DNA of 5,308 bases from Nitrosomonadales bacterium (lineage in GTDB: Bacteria > Pseudomonadota > Gammaproteobacteria > Burkholderiales > SG8-41), in assembly GCA_009885185.1 (NCBI GenBank), contig VFLF01000782.1:1-5308 (forward strand). The letters run 5' to 3'. A program made the position numbers and the translations under genes. Below the pieces are notes generated by a model. It saw only the letters and a list, made by a program, of their open reading frames with translations. It was not told where the DNA came from and did not search any database. Shown piece by piece: positions 1-4,742 of the stretch (its first letter is position 1; each line of letters begins with the position of its first letter).

Positions 1-1400
1 AAATAAAATAGGCCGCCGACAAGTTCCCCTGCCGCAAATAGCCCGGGCAGCGGGGTATCTGCGATATCAAGCACCTGCGTTGTCGGATTAATTTTTATCC
101 CGCCGAAGGTAAACGTAATGCCACAAGTGACGGCGTAGGCGCTATAGGGGGGCTTCTCAATTGCGTTTGACCAGTTCGATTTATTGATCGCAAGTCCTTG
201 TGTGCAGCGCCCATCCTTTACATTGGGATTAAATGGTAAGTCTCGCTTAATCGCCGCATTGTATTCACGGACGGTTTCTAGGAATTGACCGGGGTGCACG
301 TCTTCCATTTTCGCGACGAGTTCTTCGAGTGTATTCGCTTGGACTTTTGTGGTGCCCTTCGAACGATACTCTTCGTGTAGCAGGTGCTCCACTTGAGAGT
401 CGAAAACGTGCCATGCGAAGCTACCAGGTTGTTCAAGGACGACACGGCCGTACTTGGCGTAGGTGTAATTTCGAAAATCCGCACCTTCGTCTACGAACCG
501 CTTCCCTTCAGCATTTATCATCAGGCTGAACGGATAGCCATTGCGGCTTGCTGTGATAGGGCGGTCGAGTACGCCGAAGTCAGGTGCGTAACGTTCCCAT
601 GAAACCGAATGACATCCAGACCATTGACCATAAGGTTGAGCACCGACATCAAGAGCCATCTTAATCCCATCTCCGGTGTTATAGCGAGTGCCCCGCACTT
701 TCGCCATGTCCCAGCCTGGACCAAGGTAGCGGGCGCGCCATTCACGGTTGGCTTCAAATCCTCCTGAGGCGAGCACTACGGCTTTGGCGCGAACCTCTTC
801 CTCGGCGCCTTCGACAATGATGCGCACACCTTCGATTCCAGCGCGGCCGCGAATTAGGCTGATTGCTTGGGCGTTATAGCGTATTTCTATCCCTCGTTTT
901 TCGGCGGCAGTGTATTCAGCCTGCACCAATCCACGCCCGCCGCCTGCTGCCTCAACGACGGTACCCCCGAAAAACTTAAACTTACCTTCGTGTTTGAAGG
1001 CATAGCGCCCAAAGCGGGGGACGAATCGCACTCCCTTGCCATGCAGCCATTGGACGGTCTCGGTACTGGAACGTACTACCGTTTCGGCAAGGTCGGGATC
1101 GCAATACCATTGCGTCACGCGACCTAGGTCATCGAGATATTGCTCAGCCGTATATTCACCGAAATCGGTATTTAAGATTTCACCATCAGATAGATCGGGC
1201 ACGACGCTTTTAACCGTTTCAACGCCATCATGGACCATACGGAACCCGCCGCCCGTGTAGGAGCTATTACCGCCCCTCTGATCGATTGGGGCGCGTTCAA
1301 GTACGAGGACTTTGATTTCTCTCTCGCGGGCCGCCAGCGCCGCGCAGAGTGCGGCGTTTCCTCCACCGACGACGACGACATCATAAGTTGTATTGCTCAT
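1..1400 (-). CDS. TcuA-like FAD-dependent dehydrogenase (fumarate reductase/tricarballylate dehydrogenase superfamily), 3' end beyond window
   Basis: Seen: an uninterrupted reading frame of 466 complete codons from ATG at 1400, running off the left edge. It opens with a Rossmann strand and the dinucleotide-binding loop GGGNAALCAALAARE (residues 12-26), then VLVLERAP (31-38) and RGGNSSYTGG (42-51), typical of TcuA-like flavoproteins. Later come VVLASGGFEANREW (208-221), LMINAEGKRFVDEG (293-306), GITFTFGGIKIN (427-438) and the FAD-closing GLFAAGELVGG (453-463). Family knowledge: these soluble flavoproteins oxidise or reduce C-C bonds in di- and tricarboxylates; TcuA oxidises tricarballylate to cis-aconitate. 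Only the last few dozen residues should be missing. Arg310 lies where fumarate reductases carry the catalytic Arg (inferred alignment), but the His of their HHTMGG motif is Phe here, so simple fumarate reduction is unlikely. The divergent GntR/FCD gene is the probable regulator. Family is secure; the substrate is not. Other possible substrates are related carboxylates or enoates. Confidence 0.88.
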   Translation of the reverse strand, partial: MSNTTYDVVVVGGGNAALCAALAAREREIKVLVLERAPIDQRGGNSSYTGGGFRMVHDGVETVKSVVPDLSDGEILNTDFGEYTAEQYLDDLGRVTQWYCDPDLAETVVRSSTETVQWLHGKGVRFVPRFGRYAFKHEGKFKFFGGTVVEAAGGGRGLVQAEYTAAEKRGIEIRYNAQAISLIRGRAGIEGVRIIVEGAEEEVRAKAVVLASGGFEANREWRARYLGPGWDMAKVRGTRYNTGDGIKMALDVGAQPYGQWSGCHSVSWERYAPDFGVLDRPITASRNGYPFSLMINAEGKRFVDEGADFRNYTYAKYGRVVLEQPGSFAWHVFDSQVEHLLHEEYRSKGTTKVQANTLEELVAKMEDVHPGQFLETVREYNAAIKRDLPFNPNVKDGRCTQGLAINKSNWSNAIEKPPYSAYAVTCGITFTFGGIKINPTTQVLDIADTPLPGLFAAGELVGGLFY

Positions 1401-1404
1401 ATGA

Positions 1405-1408
1405 CTCC
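1405..1408 (-). promoter_or_regulatory. Ribosome binding site of the TcuA-like gene
   Basis: On the minus strand GGAG lies 4 nt before the ATG at 1400. It is the only purine-rich stretch upstream and supports this start. The Rossmann strand begins at residue 6, as usual for the family, which also argues against a longer N-terminus. Confidence 0.6.
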
Positions 1409-1421
1409 GTGGAATTTATGT

Positions 1422-1427
1422 TTTATA
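1422..1427 (-). promoter_or_regulatory. Candidate -10 box for the TcuA-like gene
   Basis: Minus-strand TATAAA is a good -10 match and would start transcription about 15 nt upstream of the ATG. The -35 position, 17 bp further (1445-1450), reads ATGTAT, a poor match lying inside the palindromic operator candidates. That arrangement suits a promoter controlled by the neighbouring regulator. Inferred from sequence only. Confidence 0.4.
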
Positions 1428-1447
1428 CATATGAATTCATATGTATA
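1424..1447. promoter_or_regulatory. Perfect 24-bp palindrome, candidate GntR/FCD operator
   Basis: The half-site TATACATATGAA is followed directly by its exact reverse complement, centred on GAATTC between 1435 and 1436; the next pair outward (1423/1448) does not match. It sits in the 73-bp gap between the divergent dehydrogenase and GntR genes and overlaps the probable dehydrogenase promoter. GntR/FCD proteins bind as dimers to palindromes next to their own gene, so this is the natural candidate for repression and autoregulation. Binding itself is inferred. Confidence 0.7.
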
Positions 1448-1450
1448 CAT
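1441..1450. promoter_or_regulatory. Second palindrome ATGTATACAT, candidate core operator
   Basis: This exact 10-bp palindrome overlaps the right arm of the 24-bp palindrome. Its TGTATACA core resembles the short GTnnAC-type sites recognised by many FCD-class GntR regulators. The left arm of the large palindrome contains TATACAT, a partial copy. The dimer may therefore bind here, at the large palindrome, or at both in tandem. Confidence 0.5.
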
Positions 1451-1460
1451 GAGAATATGC

Positions 1461-1466
1461 TATATT
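1461..1466 (+). promoter_or_regulatory. Candidate -10 box for the GntR gene, implying a very short or absent leader
   Basis: TATATT ends 7 nt before the ATG at 1474, so transcription would begin at or within a few bases of the start codon. The alternative TATGCT (1457-1462) gives a leader only slightly longer. No purine-rich Shine-Dalgarno sequence is present between the palindromes and the ATG. The matching -35 region (about 1438-1443) falls inside the palindrome, consistent with autoregulation. Confidence 0.35.
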
Positions 1467-1473
1467 AGCACTT

Positions 1474-2175
1474 ATGAAACCTGAGCATAGTCCTTCCCAA
1501 CGTAAAAGAGCTCGTAACAACGACGAAAAGCCGCCTGCCGGCAGCTCGCGCGGGGAGCATGCATATCAGATGTTAAGGGACGCGTTAAAAAATGGGGTGC
1601 TTAAACCTGGCGATCGCATTATGGAAGTGCCAATCGCGAAACAACTCAATGTTAGTCGCACGCCCGTCAGAGATGCTATCAGGAGTCTCGAAGCGGAAGG
1701 CCTACTCGAGCATGAACCGCGGACGGGCCTAGTTGTTGCCACTTTGGACCGTCGCAGCGTCGCAGAATTATATGAAATGAGAGAGGTTCTGGAAGGCACG
1801 GCGACTCGCCTCTTTACCAGACACGCTTCTGATATTGAAGTCGACCATTTGCTCGAACTTGTAGAGAGGGAGAAGGAATTAAAAAGTGGCGATGATCTTG
1901 CTGCGCACAACCAGCGGATTCATATACACATTCATCGCGGCGCCCATAACCGCTACTTGGAAAAAGCGCTACGTGCAGTGAATTCGGCTCTATGGCTACT
2001 AGGGAAATCTCAAATGTTGCTACAGCATCGTGCCAAATCGGCGCTCGCAGAGCACAGTGAGCTTGCGAGGGCGGTTCAGAAACGAGATGCCGATCTTGCC
2101 GAATTGGTCGCACGCAAACACGTGCGCTCGGCGCAGGTCGAGCGCATGAGAAATTTATTTCCAGATTCGGATTAA
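1474..2175 (+). CDS. GntR-family transcriptional regulator, FCD (FadR-like) subfamily
   Basis: Seen: 233 residues, a normal length for this subfamily. Residues 1-25 form a charged, probably disordered tail. The winged helix-turn-helix follows (about 26-90), with AYQMLRDALKNGVLKPGDRI and the recognition region SRTPVRDAIRSLEAEGLLEH (61-80). The helical FCD effector domain starts near 95 (ELYEMREVLEGTATRLF). FCD proteins commonly hold a metal through an Asp/Asn and three His; the candidates here are Asn146, His150, His194 (EHSELARA) and His216. Family knowledge: FCD regulators usually repress catabolic genes and release DNA on binding an organic acid. The inferred target is the divergent TcuA-like gene, through the palindromes at 1424-1450. 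The effector is unknown. The characterised Salmonella tcu operon uses a LysR-type regulator, so this pairing differs. No Shine-Dalgarno is visible; the ATG is kept because the conserved HTH is downstream in frame and a probable -10 box abuts it. An IS begins 4 bp after the stop without truncating the gene. Confidence 0.9.
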   Translation: MKPEHSPSQRKRARNNDEKPPAGSSRGEHAYQMLRDALKNGVLKPGDRIMEVPIAKQLNVSRTPVRDAIRSLEAEGLLEHEPRTGLVVATLDRRSVAELYEMREVLEGTATRLFTRHASDIEVDHLLELVEREKELKSGDDLAAHNQRIHIHIHRGAHNRYLEKALRAVNSALWLLGKSQMLLQHRAKSALAEHSELARAVQKRDADLAELVARKHVRSAQVERMRNLFPDSD

Positions 2176-2176
2176 T

Positions 2177-2179
2177 TAA
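2177..2179. repeat. Target site duplication TAA, left copy
   Basis: TAA directly precedes the left inverted repeat and is matched by TAA directly after the right repeat (3112-3114). Three-base T-N-A or central TA targets are usual for the IS5 family. It lies just after the GntR stop codon (2173-2175). Confidence 0.7.
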
Positions 2180-2199
2180 GAGCGCATTTCAAAATGAAA
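2180..2199 (+). repeat. Left terminal inverted repeat of the IS
   Basis: GAGCGCATTTCAAAATGAAA is the exact reverse complement of 3092-3111. After a 2-nt offset the similarity continues for a few bases (GCGCA). The transposase stop codon (TGA, complement of 2189-2191) lies inside this repeat. Confidence 0.93.
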
Positions 2200-2203
2200 G
2201 CGC
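2182..2203. other. Hairpin-forming IS terminus, left; possible weak terminator for the GntR gene
   Basis: GCGC (2182-2185) pairs with GCGC (2200-2203), and TTTCA (2187-2191) with TGAAA (2195-2199), leaving a bulged A and an AAA loop. The stem begins 7 bp after the GntR stop and is followed by ATGATTTTGT, which has only a short T run. It could therefore attenuate, but is not a textbook terminator. Confidence 0.5.
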
Positions 2204-3006
2204 ATGATTTTGTATGAATTTCCAACAGATCATAGAGCAAGCGATAGAGAGAAAGGCTTCATGAACGAAATCCAGTCTTTCGTAGCGCATTTTCAATCGT
2301 CGGAACTGATGCAACCAGGCAATAGAGCGCTCGACCACCCAGCGTGTTTTACCCAGACCGCTGCCGTGCGCCGTGCGGCGCTTGGCGAGCACCGGGCAGA
2401 TACCCTTACCCCGAAGGGCTCGACGATGGGCGGCCGAATCGTAGGCACGGTCTCCTTGCACACGGGCAGGACGCCTGCGGGTGCGTCCGCATCGGCCACG
2501 CAATGCGGGAATAGCGTCAACCAAGGGCAGCAGTTGCGTTACATCATGGGCATTGGCCGACGTGAGTATCGCTGCGAGCGGGATGCCCCGAGCGTCCGTA
2601 ATGAGGTGATGTTTGCTGCCCGCTTTACGCCGGTCAGTGGGATTGGGGCCTGTTTTTTTCCCCCGTGCATGGCGCGCACAGAGGAACTGTCGACTATCGT
2701 GCGTGACCACTCGATTTGCCCCGCCGCCTGTAAATGGGTGAGCAACTTCTGGTGTAACTGCGCCCATACCCCCGCGCGTTTCCATGCCACCAGGCGTCGC
2801 CAGCAACTGACCCCAGAGCCGCAACCCATTTCCAGCGGCAAAGCCGACCAAGGAATCCCAGTTCGCAGCACGAACAAAATACCCGTCAGGGCTTGCCGGT
2901 GGGTGATGGGTTTGCGTCCCGGATGCAAACGGCGCCTGCGCTTTACCTTGGGCAGCAGCGGTTCTACGACTTGCCACAGCTTGTCGTCCACTATCGGCTT
3001 TGACAT
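2189..3006 (-). CDS. IS5-family DDE transposase, made by -1 programmed frameshift (OrfAB)
   Basis: Role: cuts and joins the IS ends. The first frame starts at ATG 3006 behind a strong AAGGAGG, with an N-terminal domain (DDKLWQVVEPLLP, residues 7-19; RQALTGILFVLRTGIPWSAL, 37-56). It reaches the catalytic strand TIVDSSSVRAMHGGKK (103-118). A -1 slip on A-AAA-AAA (complement of 2653-2659) then continues as TGPNPTDRRKAGSKHHLI to the end at 2189. The joined protein is 272 residues, normal for the group. The catalytic triad is complete across the join: Asp106 (IVDSS), Asp186 (QGDRAYDS) and Glu226 (RWVVERSIAWL). The frame-B sequence upstream of the slip, back to 3061, is not protein-like and is not part of the product. 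The alternative explanation is a disabling single-base error, but the canonical heptamer, the intact second frame and the split-frame habit of IS427-group elements favour programmed shifting. The downstream frame ends within the left inverted repeat. Confidence 0.9.
2539..3006 (-). CDS. Unshifted OrfA product of the IS transposase
   Basis: Without frameshifting, translation from ATG 3006 gives 155 residues. The first 118 are the true N-terminal transposase region with the first catalytic Asp (106). The remaining 37 are out-of-frame sequence ending at 2539. In IS elements of this design the short product commonly acts as a DNA-binding inhibitor; here that role is inferred only. Confidence 0.55.
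   Translation of the reverse strand: MSKPIVDDKLWQVVEPLLPKVKRRRRLHPGRKPITHRQALTGILFVLRTGIPWSALPLEMGCGSGVSCWRRLVAWKRAGVWAQLHQKLLTHLQAAGQIEWSRTIVDSSSVRAMHGGKKQAPIPLTGVKRAANITSLRTLGASRSQRYSRRPMPMM
2653..2659 (-). other. Slippery heptamer A-AAA-AAA for -1 frameshifting
   Basis: Seven T on the plus strand give seven A in the transposase message. In the upstream frame the codons are GGA AAA AAA CAG, placing the run in the canonical X-XXY-YYZ register. Slipping back one base continues with ACA GGC in the second frame, immediately after the first catalytic Asp segment. Confidence 0.8.
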
Positions 3007-3010
3007 GAAT

Positions 3011-3019
3011 TTCCTCCTT
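3011..3019 (-). promoter_or_regulatory. Strong Shine-Dalgarno of the IS transposase
   Basis: The minus strand reads AAGGAGGAA with GGAGG 6 nt before the ATG at 3006. It is the best ribosome binding site in the window and fixes the OrfA start. Confidence 0.85.
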
Positions 3020-3042
3020 GAAAAGGAATCGACTCATGTCAA

Positions 3043-3071
3043 AAAATACTGCAACATCCATAAAAGTACAA
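3043..3071 (-). promoter_or_regulatory. Possible internal promoter of the IS transposase
   Basis: On the minus strand TTGTAC (3066-3071) and TATTTT (3043-3048) are spaced by exactly 17 bp, upstream of the transposase Shine-Dalgarno. Both boxes are imperfect, so this is a weak prediction, in line with the weak promoters common in ISs. Confidence 0.35.
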
Positions 3072-3085
3072 CCCCCATACCACCT

Positions 3086-3109
3086 GCGCTATTTCATTTT
3101 GAAATGCGC
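3086..3109. other. Hairpin-forming IS terminus, right
   Basis: GCGC (3086-3089) pairs with GCGC (3106-3109), and ATTTCA (3091-3096) with TGAAAT (3100-3105), around a TTT loop with one bulged T. It mirrors the left terminus. In a transcript entering from the DoxX side it would fold just upstream of the transposase leader and could damp read-through expression; that function is inferred. Confidence 0.5.
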
Positions 3110-3111
3110 TC
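3092..3111 (-). repeat. Right terminal inverted repeat of the IS
   Basis: Exact 20-bp reverse complement of the left repeat at 2180-2199. It marks the transposase-proximal (upstream) end of the element. Confidence 0.93.
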
Positions 3112-3114
3112 TAA
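3112..3114. repeat. Target site duplication TAA, right copy
   Basis: TAA immediately follows the right inverted repeat and duplicates 2177-2179. Removing the IS and one copy restores a continuous AT-rich junction just after the GntR stop codon. Confidence 0.7.
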
Positions 3115-3467
3115 ATATTCCCAAGCCCGTTAATGTGATCACGGGTTACGACCGGACCAACACACATCGCGTCACTATTAGTGATGCACAGTTCGAACTA
3201 ATTTTGCTTCCTTTGCAAGACGAGACCAATTTTGCGGGATTGATTCAACTATTAATTGAATTAGATATAAACCAGACGTACAAACGAAAAGTAATGAAAG
3301 CTGCGAACGTCCTCTTGACGGCTGAAACTATTTTGTCTTTGATGACACGTTGCAACGGATAAAATTAAATTGTATATTTTTGCTTTTCCATCTGAACCTG
3401 TCGCTCATGAATCGCTACATGGCAAGGTTTGATTGCTCTGGATATCACTGCTAGCCGCCGGGCTGTC
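3115..3467. other. AT-rich intergenic stretch between the IS and the DoxX-like gene
   Basis: This 353-bp region is visibly richer in A/T than the flanking genes. It holds one low-confidence plus-strand ORF (3135-3362), which converges on the DoxX-like gene. From 3363 to 3467 no ORF, RNA gene or promoter is convincing. The only hairpin near the DoxX end is a 4-bp stem (3452-3463) without a T tract on the relevant strand. Before the IS inserted, this would have been the spacer downstream of the GntR gene. Confidence 0.5.
3135..3362 (+). CDS. Doubtful small ORF, hypothetical protein
   Basis: From a GTG at 3135 the frame stays open for 75 codons to TAA at 3362. The product reads as plausible protein, with a helix-like central part (FAGLIQLLIELDINQTYKRK), and resembles nothing I recognise. 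No Shine-Dalgarno precedes the GTG. The open frame extends left to a possible ATG at 3018 inside the IS, but that upstream portion is simply IS terminal sequence. In the pre-insertion arrangement the frame would be closed directly upstream by the GntR stop codon, so a native start must lie at or after about 3115. It may equally be a chance ORF or a gene remnant. Confidence 0.22.
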   Translation: MITGYDRTNTHRVTISDAQFELILLPLQDETNFAGLIQLLIELDINQTYKRKVMKAANVLLTAETILSLMTRCNG

Positions 3468-3938
3468 TTATTTCATCTTAATCATGTGATCCAATGAGAG
3501 AGTGCCAGCCCCGCGTCCGACCAAGTAGAGCAATAGCGCAGCCCAGGACAGATGGGTGGGCCAGGCTGATGGATACACAAAAATTTGAATGACCAGAGTC
3601 ATACCAAGCAGCGAGAGGGCGGAAAAGCGCGTGAATAATCCGAGCACCAGAAGAACCGGGAAAAGGTGCTCCGCATACGTTGCCATGTGTGTGGCGAACT
3701 CTGGCGGCAATAAAGGTACTTTGTAGTCCTCGCGGAACAGCGTATAGGCACTGTCGCTGACGGTGAGGAAGCCTTCTACTTTGGTGCGGCCGGAGAGGAA
3801 GAAAATCGCGCCTACTGCTACGCGGGCGGTGAGCGCAAGCAGCGAGTGGCTAACCAGCATGTTTAACCGGTCGGCTATGGCATTCCAGGTGTGGCGTAGC
3901 CCTCCGCTTTGGACGTTGGTAGTCGTGCTAAGTATCAT
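3468..3938 (-). CDS. DoxX-like integral membrane protein of a DUF692/DUF2063 (bufferin/Hvf-type) operon
   Basis: Seen: 156 residues with a short cytoplasmic N-terminus and four hydrophobic segments at about 33-49, 84-101, 105-121 and 129-145. Family-typical stretches are ARVAVGAIFFLSGRTKV (38-54), YAEHLFPVLLVLGLFTRFSAL (from 88), VYPSAWPTHLSWAALLLY (from 121) and the C-terminal GRGAGTLSLDHMI. Family knowledge: DoxX proteins are four-helix inner-membrane proteins, and members of this type regularly close operons of DUF692 and DUF2063 genes. Their role there is not firmly established; redox support or handling of the precursor at the membrane has been suggested. The ATG at 3938 is 18 nt after the DUF2063 stop codon with AAGGGG in between, indicating one transcript. 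No convincing terminator follows. Confidence 0.88.
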   Translation of the reverse strand: MILSTTTNVQSGGLRHTWNAIADRLNMLVSHSLLALTARVAVGAIFFLSGRTKVEGFLTVSDSAYTLFREDYKVPLLPPEFATHMATYAEHLFPVLLVLGLFTRFSALSLLGMTLVIQIFVYPSAWPTHLSWAALLLYLVGRGAGTLSLDHMIKMK

Positions 3939-3944
3939 GTCTTT

Positions 3945-3950
3945 CCCCTT
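3945..3950 (-). promoter_or_regulatory. Ribosome binding site of the DoxX-like gene
   Basis: Minus-strand AAGGGG ends 6 nt before the ATG at 3938, within the 18-nt gap after the DUF2063 gene. It supports that start and independent initiation within the operon. Confidence 0.65.
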
Positions 3951-3956
3951 TGATAG

Positions 3957-4742
3957 TCATGCATTGGTGACGCTCATGCCGCTGAATGCACCGGCTGTGA
4001 GCAGTGTGGACATCAGGTGAGCCAGGTCAGTATCGCCCTGTGCTTCTAGTGCAGCGGCTGCGGCATCTGCCAGCGGGCCACCAGTGGCACAGGTATCGAG
4101 AAACGCGCAGCCGGCCGCGTCCAGCGCTATCCATTCAACCGTATCGCGGGGGCGTACCAGTAGTGCACCCTCGGGGCTCCAGTTAATGTCGGTATTGGGT
4201 TCATTGCCAGCACGATTGCGCGACCAGATCGAATAAATCGGTGCGTCGTTAAACCATGCCCAGCGCGTTGCGGCATGCGGGCGCAAGACCGTTCTGGCTA
4301 GTACCTCGGGCCTAAGTCTGGCGACCACAGCTGGATCGAGCGTCTCTTCATCGCGCGCGGCATGCGATTCAGTCCACAGCCAGTCAAGTCGTGCAACGGC
4401 CGGTAGATAGGGCAATTCCCTGGCCGGTTCAAATCCCGCGAGAAATTTTGCGAAATCTGCACCGTAGCGCAGCAAGGTCGGGTCCGATGGCAATGCCGCG
4501 CGTACATGGATGGCTGCCGCCGCGCGGAACCATTCCTCGCCAACCAGTCGCAACACCGCAGGGTAATTCGCCTGTAGTGCGTCAATGCATCCTTTCATAA
4601 CGGTATTGCGGTATACCGCGAAGGCGGGCTGCGCGGTGAGTGCGGCGATCTCTTTCGAGGGGAGGGCGTCGGATACGAACAACGCCCGTGCAAAGGCGTC
4701 CTGAAATTGGCCCAGCGTACCCTTAGCACCAGACGTTTGCAC
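3957..4742 (-). CDS. bufC: DUF2063 / HvfC-BufC family partner protein of a MNIO enzyme
   Basis: Seen: 261 residues, full family length. The N-terminal DUF2063 domain (about 10-103) has the expected pattern LGQFQDAFARALF (10-22), FAVYRNTVMKGCIDALQANYP (from 41), VLRLVGEEWFRAAAAIHV (63-80) and LLRYGADFAKFLAGF (90-104). Then follow LPYLPAVARLDWLW (110-123) and a second domain (about 150-255). The product is cytoplasmic with no signal peptide. Family knowledge: these proteins pair with a DUF692 oxygenase and help it bind the precursor peptide whose cysteines are modified. The start is GTG at 4742, whose G is also the last base of the upstream TAG (TAGTG), with GAGGG 7 nt before it; this is a translationally coupled pair. 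The older 'putative DNA-binding' label for this family comes from a structure-based guess and should not be taken as function. The symbol rests on family and gene order, since the precursor gene is out of view. Confidence 0.88.
   Translation of the reverse strand: MQTSGAKGTLGQFQDAFARALFVSDALPSKEIAALTAQPAFAVYRNTVMKGCIDALQANYPAVLRLVGEEWFRAAAAIHVRAALPSDPTLLRYGADFAKFLAGFEPARELPYLPAVARLDWLWTESHAARDEETLDPAVVARLRPEVLARTVLRPHAATRWAWFNDAPIYSIWSRNRAGNEPNTDINWSPEGALLVRPRDTVEWIALDAAGCAFLDTCATGGPLADAAAAALEAQGDTDLAHLMSTLLTAGAFSGMSVTNA

Larger units (their letters stand above)
2180..3111 (-). mobile_element. Complete IS5-family insertion sequence (probably IS427 group), 932 bp
   Basis: The element is bounded by 20-bp perfect inverted repeats (2180-2199 and 3092-3111) and flanked by TAA duplications. 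It carries a two-frame DDE transposase on the minus strand with a slippery A7 run. Length, split-frame design and protein sequence fit the IS427 group; a search of ISfinder would settle the name. The perfect repeats, intact duplications and full catalytic triad suggest a recent and possibly still mobile insertion. It separates the dehydrogenase/GntR pair from the DUF692 operon, disrupting neither. Confidence 0.93.

Noticed and set aside
867..1260. Plus-strand ORFs opposite the dehydrogenase
   Set aside because: The minus strand here is an uninterrupted, clearly conserved flavoprotein; the plus-strand translations are shadows.
2646..2664. The frame change in the transposase as a pseudogene-making frameshift
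   Set aside because: The A7 heptamer is in the correct slippery register and both frames are intact on their proper sides with a complete DDE triad, so programmed shifting is the better reading.
2189..3061. A continuous 290-codon minus-strand frame through the IS as a single protein
   Set aside because: Only the part after the A7 run (from 2653 to 2189) is transposase-like. Upstream of it the true coding frame is the one starting at 3006 with a strong Shine-Dalgarno and conserved sequence.
2204..3133. A 309-codon plus-strand ORF across the IS
   Set aside because: It is the antisense shadow of the transposase, its translation resembles no protein family, and it has no Shine-Dalgarno support.
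3018..3362. A 114-codon plus-strand ORF starting inside the IS
   Set aside because: The first third is IS terminal sequence, including the inverted repeat. Only the part right of the IS could be native, so a shorter candidate from 3135 is listed at low confidence.
3452..3463. Short hairpin (AGCC/GGCT) as terminator of the DoxX operon
   Set aside because: The stem is only 4 bp and no T tract follows on the minus strand.
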